From the NCBI GenBank assembly GCA_934476075.1, contig CAKSNH010000020.1, forward strand, positions 1 to 38,897: 38,897 nt of DNA. Direction: 5' to 3'. The translations under genes were made by a program, and so were the position numbers. The notes under the pieces were generated by a model, which was not told where the DNA came from, searched no databases, and saw only the letters and a list, made by a program, of their open reading frames with translations. The stretch is from an uncultured Clostridia bacterium. GTDB taxonomy: Bacteria > Bacillota > Clostridia > UBA1381. Shown piece after piece: positions 33,525 to 38,897 of this stretch. Every line of letters begins with the position of its first letter. Position 1 is the stretch's first letter.

Positions 33525-35636
33525 TTAGTTATTCTCTAATAATTCCAAACGTTTTTCCAAAAACTCTATATCCTTATCCGACGGATTTACTTTCTTGTAT
33601 GAGTCCAGCACCTGTCTTGCCTGTGCCGCCATCTTTGCATTAAGTAAATTCATAAATGCCATTTTTATTTTTTGTGCATACTCATCAAACTCTTTATTTA
33701 CGCTTACCGCTTTATCCAGCTTCTCTTTAATATCGACAAGTACAACTTCTGTTATACTCTTCATTTCATTGTCGCTCTTTATTGCCGACTTTAATTGTTT
33801 CAAACACTCTGCATAATTTTTGTTGTTATAATTATCCATAGCTTTTGCGGCATAGTAGATAAACTGAACATCTTCCGAATATCCTCCGATACATTCATCA
33901 TTTATCATATTCTGATTGTATGCAAGTGATATAAATGCAGTACCCAAATCCGTATATTCCTTTAACAGATTTATAGCCTCTTCATTTTCTGTTCTGTCAC
34001 TGTTTTTCAATAATATTTCATACAATTTCAATGCAAACGAAATTGTAATAAAATCATTCAATTCACCTGCCGAGTGAATATATTTGTCTAACACATCTCT
34101 GAACTCACATATCTGCGAAACCCAATATTTTATTGTGTCAATACTGTCGCCTATTGAATTTATATGTGCTGTTTTATTTATATCCACATTTGTTTTAAAC
34201 ATAAAGTAGAATATGTCACCGTATATTGCAGTTTGTTCAAAATCATATTTAAGAAATTCATTGACCATTTCCGAAATATCTTTGCCGTCAGCATCTGCTT
34301 TTCTGATTTTTAAAATTAACGCATATTTCTTATCATTAATATTCATACTGCATAGCGAATTCAATAATTCCTCGTCATTTAAATATCTAAGCGTAATTTC
34401 TTTTTCAAACGCTTTTTCAAAATCACCGCCGAGTTTATTTAATGTTTGAGCAATAATGCTGTAATCCTTTGTTTTGAATGCCAATTCAAATAATATATCG
34501 GCGTACTTCGGGAAATCATTACCGTTTTGCATAAATTCATTTAAATCTATACTTGCCATCAATTTAATTGCACTCTTGTAATTTTTCAATGCAATATAAG
34601 ATTTTACAGCTATATATGTCACATAACGAACCATAAATTTACTTGAAAGCATAACATTAAAAAATTCCGCTCCCTTTGAACTTAAATATCCGTTTATATA
34701 TAAATCATTTATGGATTTATATTTTTTATATGCTTCTATGCTATTTTTATATTCTCCCAATTCAAAATAAGCATTTACCATACGCCCGTATATGCCTATA
34801 TCAACAATATTTTTTTTGTCTGATTTTTTAATTTCAAAGTATTTCTTTGCATATTCCAATAATTTATTATGATTTTCTTTTATAAAATAAAGTTCTATGC
34901 AATACCCATATAAAGCATATAGTAAATATATATTTTTATCTTTTTCGGTTTCAACTTTTATACCGTCAAGTATATATTTTTCCACCATGTCATATTCCTT
35001 CAAATTTGTATATGCCGTAGCTAAATGGATATAAGTACGTCCTGTCGGATTTTCTTTGAGTTCTTCCAATAGGTATTTAACATATAATTTTGACTTTTTC
35101 TTTAATTCACCGTCAGCCGTTGCCATATATCCATAATGATGTGCAACAGTATTTAATGTTTTTGTCGGCTCATCATGTGTATTTAATGCCTCATGAATTT
35201 TCCCGATAAACTCTGTTTCAGGCAATATTCTGCACATTCTCGATGCGGCAAAATCATTATATATCACCATTCTTGCGTCGCTGTAATTCCTCACTATATA
35301 TGATGCCGACCTATACATCTTATATTCTCCGCTGTTGAAAAATTCTATAATTTCCGATGCGTCCTCAATCACCTCATCACCGTCTATAAACATAAACCAT
35401 TCGCCCTTGGCTTTTTCCAGCGTAGAATTTCTTGCTGCGGCGTAGTCATTGCACCACTCAAAATGAAATACATTATCTGTAAAATCCTTTGCAATCTCCA
35501 CCGTATCATCTTCCGAACCGGTATCCGCTATAATAAGTTCACTGTCCACAGCATCTAAAATCTGTTTTACACCTTCCAGGCATTTTCTTAAATGAGCATG
35601 CTCATTTTTTACAATCATTCCTATCGAAAGTAACAT
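33525..35636 (-). CDS. Family 2 glycosyltransferase with C-terminal TPR-like repeats
   Basis: A 703-residue soluble protein. Residues 1-95 form the core of a GT-A fold glycosyltransferase: SIGMIVKNEHAHLRKCLEGV, the nucleotide-binding IIADTGSEDDT, and the metal-binding FIDGDEVI. The region after about 180 consists of helical repeats of TPR type (for example GRTYIHLATAYTNLKEYDM and YGRMVNAYFELGEYKNSIEAY). This GT2 plus TPR layout occurs in SunS-like enzymes that glycosylate peptides and in many clostridial enzymes of unknown acceptor. It sits between murD (18 bp gap) and mtnN (11 bp gap). The acceptor is unknown; a cell-envelope role is only suggested by context. Confidence 0.85.
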   Translation of the reverse strand: MLLSIGMIVKNEHAHLRKCLEGVKQILDAVDSELIIADTGSEDDTVEIAKDFTDNVFHFEWCNDYAAARNSTLEKAKGEWFMFIDGDEVIEDASEIIEFFNSGEYKMYRSASYIVRNYSDARMVIYNDFAASRMCRILPETEFIGKIHEALNTHDEPTKTLNTVAHHYGYMATADGELKKKSKLYVKYLLEELKENPTGRTYIHLATAYTNLKEYDMVEKYILDGIKVETEKDKNIYLLYALYGYCIELYFIKENHNKLLEYAKKYFEIKKSDKKNIVDIGIYGRMVNAYFELGEYKNSIEAYKKYKSINDLYINGYLSSKGAEFFNVMLSSKFMVRYVTYIAVKSYIALKNYKSAIKLMASIDLNEFMQNGNDFPKYADILFELAFKTKDYSIIAQTLNKLGGDFEKAFEKEITLRYLNDEELLNSLCSMNINDKKYALILKIRKADADGKDISEMVNEFLKYDFEQTAIYGDIFYFMFKTNVDINKTAHINSIGDSIDTIKYWVSQICEFRDVLDKYIHSAGELNDFITISFALKLYEILLKNSDRTENEEAINLLKEYTDLGTAFISLAYNQNMINDECIGGYSEDVQFIYYAAKAMDNYNNKNYAECLKQLKSAIKSDNEMKSITEVVLVDIKEKLDKAVSVNKEFDEYAQKIKMAFMNLLNAKMAAQARQVLDSYKKVNPSDKDIEFLEKRLELLENN

Positions 35637-35654
35637 AATAAACTCCTTTGAAAC

Positions 35655-36965
35655 TCATAGTCCTATATACTCTTTAAACGCTTTTCCACGTTCCTCAAAA
35701 TTTTTAAAAAATCCGTAGCTTGCCGCCGCCGGCGACATAACGCATATCTTGCCTTTTCCGGTTATTTTTTTTGCCTTTTCCGCCGCATCACGCAAATCAT
35801 CTGCCATCACAACTTTTTCCGCTATATCTGTATTTCTCAAAATCTCTGCTATACGCTCTCCCGTATTCGGTATCAAAATTATATTGTCAACTTCCGCATT
35901 TTTCAAATATTCGGTAAGCGGAGTATAATCTATTCCCCTGTCCATACCGCCTATTATTACACTGCCCACATTTTTCAAACTTTCCAATGCCTGTATGGTT
36001 GTTTCGCATATTGTGGATATTGAGTCATCATAATATTTGACGCCGTCTTTTTCACCTATGAACTCCAATCTGTGTGCAAGCGGCTTGTAGGTTTTCAGCG
36101 ATGCAAAAAATTCCTCATCATTCACACCATATTCACCGCACACCGCATATGCTGCCGCAATATTGAATACGTTATGATTTCCCACCAAAGCAGTGTCATT
36201 TTCATTTATCGTGATTTCTTTTCCTTTATATCTTATATTTCTTTCATGCGTCATAATATCTGCACTTGTTCCGTCAGACGAAATTGACAATACTTTTCCA
36301 CCACATTCTTTCGGCAAATTTGCCGCATTGCATATCAATAAATCATTTTCTTTTTGATAACGATATACATTCTCCTTTGCGTGCACATATTTTTCATATG
36401 TTCCGTAATGGTCAAGATGTTCGGGATATAAATTAAGCATTATCGCTGTTTTCGGCGAAATATTGGTATATTCAAGCTGATGACATGATAATTCATATAC
36501 AATAATCGTCTTATCGTCTATTTGCTCCATCATATCAAATGACGGTATTCCGATATTGCCCATAAGCAGACAATCATCAACCTTGTCTTTTAAAATATGA
36601 TAAATCAAAGTCGACGTTGTGCTTTTCCCTTTTGTCCCTGTTATACCGATAGTTTGGTTGCTGAAACACATAAAGAAAAGTTCCGTCTGTGATGTAATTT
36701 TTTTCAGCAAATCCTCGCTTTGATTTTCCAAAACTATTCCCGGGCTTTTTATAATAACATCAAATTTCTCTATTCCTTTTTGATAGTCTGCTCCGACCTT
36801 TAATTCCGCATTTTCAACAGGTTCAAGCTCTCGTGAATCCGCAATGGTTACAGACTTGCATTTTGCATACTTGCACAAAAAGTTGTAAGTTGACTTTCCC
36901 TCTCTGCCGAAACCTAAAATTAATACATTTTTTCCGTTTACAACATTGCAAATTTTATCAAACAA
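35655..36965 (-). CDS. murD: MurD-family ligase, probable UDP-N-acetylmuramoyl-L-alanine--L-glutamate ligase (MurD2 type)
   Basis: Mur ligase that adds glutamate to UDP-MurNAc-L-Ala. It has 436 residues from the TTG at 36965, which has AGGGGGAAGGG upstream and gives the start FDKICNVVNGKNVLILGFGREGKS in two parts; the open frame runs 14 codons further but inside murL. Motifs: nucleotide fold LILGFGREGKS, P-loop GTKGKST (about 110-116), ELSCHQLEY and NLYPEHLDHYG, and the C-terminal SPAAASYGFFKNFEERG. The central motifs differ from E. coli MurD (SSFQLE, NVTEDHMD). It overlaps the stop of the MurL-like gene by 8 bp. In Xanthomonas a MurD2 next to MurL uses L-Glu; substrate here is inferred from that context. 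Confidence 0.85.
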   Translation of the reverse strand: MFDKICNVVNGKNVLILGFGREGKSTYNFLCKYAKCKSVTIADSRELEPVENAELKVGADYQKGIEKFDVIIKSPGIVLENQSEDLLKKITSQTELFFMCFSNQTIGITGTKGKSTTSTLIYHILKDKVDDCLLMGNIGIPSFDMMEQIDDKTIIVYELSCHQLEYTNISPKTAIMLNLYPEHLDHYGTYEKYVHAKENVYRYQKENDLLICNAANLPKECGGKVLSISSDGTSADIMTHERNIRYKGKEITINENDTALVGNHNVFNIAAAYAVCGEYGVNDEEFFASLKTYKPLAHRLEFIGEKDGVKYYDDSISTICETTIQALESLKNVGSVIIGGMDRGIDYTPLTEYLKNAEVDNIILIPNTGERIAEILRNTDIAEKVVMADDLRDAAEKAKKITGKGKICVMSPAAASYGFFKNFEERGKAFKEYIGL

Positions 36966-38343
36966 TGCCCTTCCCCCTAAGTATACCGTCATAACATTCA
37001 TCGTCAAGTAATTTTTTAAACTCTGCCGGTATCAAATTTTGTTCATCATAAAATTCTTTGTATTTATTATCTTTTCCGATATATGATTTACTTATATCCA
37101 AAGTTTTGTAATATTCAAATAAATACGGCAATTTTTCATTTTCTTTTTCCATTCTCACAATAGTCAGCCCTATTGCGGTATTAACTTCATCACGGCTGCC
37201 CACACACTCAAACGGCTTTTCGGGGCAAATTCCTATCAGCTGTTCAAATGTTGTTTTCAAATTTTCCTTTTCAAGCAAATTTTCACCGAAAATATTCACC
37301 AATTCCGCACTCGTCAAAAACGGCGATAAAATTAAATACACAAATAAGCACTTCGGACAGTTGCAGCACCATATATTTTGTTTGCTTCCCGCATTGCAGC
37401 TTTTAAAAATACCGTGGTATGCTTTTTGTTTTGCAAAATATTGTGCAATCTGAAACTCACTCATAGAACGCAATAAACTGAAATATTTTACACCGCTGTT
37501 TATGTATTGTTCTTCGTAGTCGCAAAAATCCTTTTCAAACTGAAAACTTTTTGAATATTGATGATTGACATAACTGTCGCTTACCGTACTTTCGTTTGCA
37601 CTCGCCTCATTTGAAAGAACCACATACTTTTTACCGCTCAAATATGCCGTTATAACAGCTGAAAATGCTACTATTGCAGAAAACGGCGTATGACCGTTAA
37701 GGAAACCCTGCTTATTAAGTTCAAGCATATTTTTATCCAAAGTACGACCGACTTTTATCAAACTGTCCCCTGAAAATCCGCCGATTTCAGCCGTATCCAA
37801 CGTTGCCCCCCGTGGATTTATTATATAACAAGCCGTTTTTTCTTTCATAGACTTTAATACTTCAATGGTAACTGCCGAATCCTTGCCGCCGCCTATCGGT
37901 ATAAGCGCACCGTCCAAATTAACCGGTGTTCTGTTTTCCTCAATATCATTTCCGACCGATGCCATTGACATAAAATCATTATAATCAGCATCAATTCCGT
38001 TTGTGTAGAAAAACTCACCCAAACCGTAAAAATATTGTTTTTTCCACCATTCAATCTGTTCATTGTCCAGCTTACCGCATTTAACGATAACATTCGGTGC
38101 ACACGATATTTTCCAGTAACTCACAAGCTCGACCATACCCAACGAAAAAATCAATTTTTCCAAAACCGAGTCATCAATACCGACTGTTTTGCTTTTCGGG
38201 AACTTCCATGTAGGTTTAAATTCAGCCAAATTTTCTATATTAAAAGTATACTCTACCTCTATATTTTCGTTTGTTTCATTTATACTATAATTATCAAATG
38301 TAAATGTAGGATATTTCATTCTAAGTGAATTATATTTTTCCAA
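36958..38343 (-). CDS. murL: Probable UDP-N-acetyl-alpha-D-muramoyl-L-alanyl-L-glutamate epimerase (MurL)
   Basis: Homologue, by recognition, of MurL, which in Xanthomonas oryzae epimerises the terminal L-Glu of UDP-MurNAc-L-Ala-L-Glu to D-Glu using ATP. The 461-residue protein has a beta-rich N-terminal third and a central ATP-pyrophosphatase-like domain with the loop IPIGGGKDSAVTIEVLK (GGGKDS at about 151-156). Further conserved-looking blocks are INPRGATLDTAEIGGFSGDS, LNGHTPFSAIVAF, VLSNEASANEST and the cysteine cluster CCNCPKC (about 326-332). The start is TTG at 38343, 7 bp after GGAGG; the longer TTG frame would put that site inside the gene. It is first in the six-gene operon and overlaps murD by 8 bp. 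If not MurL, it is an uncharacterised N-type ATP-pyrophosphatase. Confidence 0.75.
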   Translation of the reverse strand: MEKYNSLRMKYPTFTFDNYSINETNENIEVEYTFNIENLAEFKPTWKFPKSKTVGIDDSVLEKLIFSLGMVELVSYWKISCAPNVIVKCGKLDNEQIEWWKKQYFYGLGEFFYTNGIDADYNDFMSMASVGNDIEENRTPVNLDGALIPIGGGKDSAVTIEVLKSMKEKTACYIINPRGATLDTAEIGGFSGDSLIKVGRTLDKNMLELNKQGFLNGHTPFSAIVAFSAVITAYLSGKKYVVLSNEASANESTVSDSYVNHQYSKSFQFEKDFCDYEEQYINSGVKYFSLLRSMSEFQIAQYFAKQKAYHGIFKSCNAGSKQNIWCCNCPKCLFVYLILSPFLTSAELVNIFGENLLEKENLKTTFEQLIGICPEKPFECVGSRDEVNTAIGLTIVRMEKENEKLPYLFEYYKTLDISKSYIGKDNKYKEFYDEQNLIPAEFKKLLDDECYDGILRGKGIV

Positions 38344-38379
38344 AAAATCTCCTCCAAATCTCTGCAATATTCTTCTATC

Positions 38380-38408
38380 ATTTTACCACTCTTTTAACAT
38401 ACGGTCAA
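38380..38408 (-). promoter_or_regulatory. Sigma-A promoter of the murL-fprA operon
   Basis: On the minus strand TTGACC (38408-38403), a 17-bp spacer and TAAAAT (38385-38380), 37 bp upstream of the murL start. Confidence 0.7.
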
Positions 38409-38897
38409 CTAAATCAATTTATTTTATAAATTATGAGTTGTCGCTTACGCAAACTTGCAAAGTGGCTCTGCTCCATCAAAGTTTAGGTCAAGCCTTTTTA
38501 AAGGCTTGCGAATTTTTAAGGCAGAGCCTTAAATCGCCGTCCGCAGACGGCGAAACACCCCTAGCGTCCAAGTTTGGTCAAACTTTCTAAAAGTTTGTCG
38601 CCGACCGCAGTTGGCGAAATCCCTACACTTTTGGTTATATCTACATTTGTGTAGCGGAAGAATGACGCTACTGTGAACTAAATTTATCTTGCGGTGGACT
38701 ATGCACAAACTATAAATTAGTGTTCTATCCTAACATAGCTAACAGCATAGCGTAGTGCGACTGACGTTACCCCCATTTAGCGTTGGGGACGTTTCACTTC
38801 CCCATGAGTATAGACGTTAGCAAATTATAGCGAACCCTTTGGAGTTCGCTTTGTCCACGTCCACAAAGCAAACGGAAAAGTCCGCAAGGGACACCCT
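38409..38897. other. Non-coding margin upstream of murL
   Basis: No gene is supported in these 489 bases. The segment contains the hairpin array at 38489-38617, a GGGGA...TCCCC inverted repeat (38785-38803), an AGCGAAC...GTTCGCT inverted repeat (38829-38850), and the 17-nt word at 38752-38768 shared with 71-87. It resembles the mosaic intergenic repeats of some gut Clostridia rather than a transcribed structured RNA, but transcription cannot be excluded. Confidence 0.6.
38489..38617. repeat. Array of short perfect hairpins
   Basis: Consecutive inverted repeats: 38489-38508 (9-bp stem, loop TT), 38515-38533 (8-bp stem, loop AGA), 38534-38553 (TCGCCGTC-CGCA-GACGGCGA), then 38570-38585 and 38580-38596, which share one arm and exclude each other, and 38598-38617 (TCGCCGAC-CGCA-GTTGGCGA with one G-T pair). 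The third and last units are variants of one hairpin 64 bp apart with the same CGCA loop. Confidence 0.8.

Noticed and set aside
38440..38640. Possible CRISPR-like array
   Set aside because: The repeats are hairpins of different sequences and sizes without uniform spacers; only one unit recurs, twice, and no cas gene is present.
38409..38897. Structured small RNA gene or tRNA in the right margin
   Set aside because: No cloverleaf, known riboswitch core or promoter-terminator pair could be identified; repeats explain the structure.

Overview
The window looks like chromosomal DNA of a low-GC, endospore-forming anaerobe of the class Clostridia (Bacillota). The evidence is a spoIIGA-sigE-sigG block, a SipL-type spore protein, AGGAGG-type ribosome binding sites, TTGACA/TATAAT promoters with 17-bp spacers, an NrdG-type radical SAM activase and an FprA flavodiiron protein. 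A GH43 glycosidase, a rhamnulokinase, a stalk/CAP secreted protein and a BspA-like surface protein fit a gut plant-polysaccharide (possibly pectin) user. I cannot name the genus from this sequence. No tRNA, rRNA, CRISPR array, transposase or prophage gene was seen.

Layout. 1-205: non-coding, repeat-bearing. 206-2200: ribD-ribE on the minus strand behind an FMN riboswitch with two tandem hairpins. 2201-4665: spoIIGA, sigE, sigG (minus), with Spo0A-box-like sites upstream. 4844-8464: GH43 enzyme, stalk/CAP protein and rhaB (plus), each with its own clear sigma-A promoter. 8571-10121: sipL. 10213-13327: aconitase and isocitrate dehydrogenase operon (minus). 13609-15137: MGMT-like protein and a pair of half-size chromate (CHR) transporters (minus). 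15400-20379: a 1659-residue hybrid histidine kinase (plus). 20478-20984: nrdG-like activase. 21086-25390: an RNase M5-like Toprim protein, then ylxM-ffh-rpsP-khpA-rimM-trmD (minus), a translation and secretion cluster. 25599-27996: lemA and a DUF2207 protein (plus). 28063-30999: a large leucine-rich-repeat secreted protein (minus). 31168-38343: a compact six-gene minus-strand operon murL-murD-(GT2/TPR)-mtnN-luxS-fprA. 38409-38897: non-coding, packed with short perfect hairpins.

How the genes work together. SpoIIGA matures pro-sigma-E, sigma-G acts later in the forespore, and SipL belongs to the coat/cortex interface. Aconitase plus IDH form the oxidative TCA arm that makes 2-oxoglutarate for glutamate. 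In the last operon MtnN and LuxS recycle S-adenosylhomocysteine. MurL with the adjacent MurD-like ligase would form the Xanthomonas-type route in which L-Glu is added to UDP-MurNAc-L-Ala and then epimerised to D-Glu.

The most notable points are the murL-murD pair in a spore-forming Firmicute, a dispersed palindromic repeat of about 83 bp that supplies the last codons of trmD, the hairpin array upstream of murL, the kinase with an extracytoplasmic binding domain and seven PAS-like modules, and a spoIIG promoter region with a 21-bp spacer and Spo0A-box-like sites. Several starts were moved from the longest open frame to positions with proper ribosome binding sites, including two TTG starts (murL, murD).
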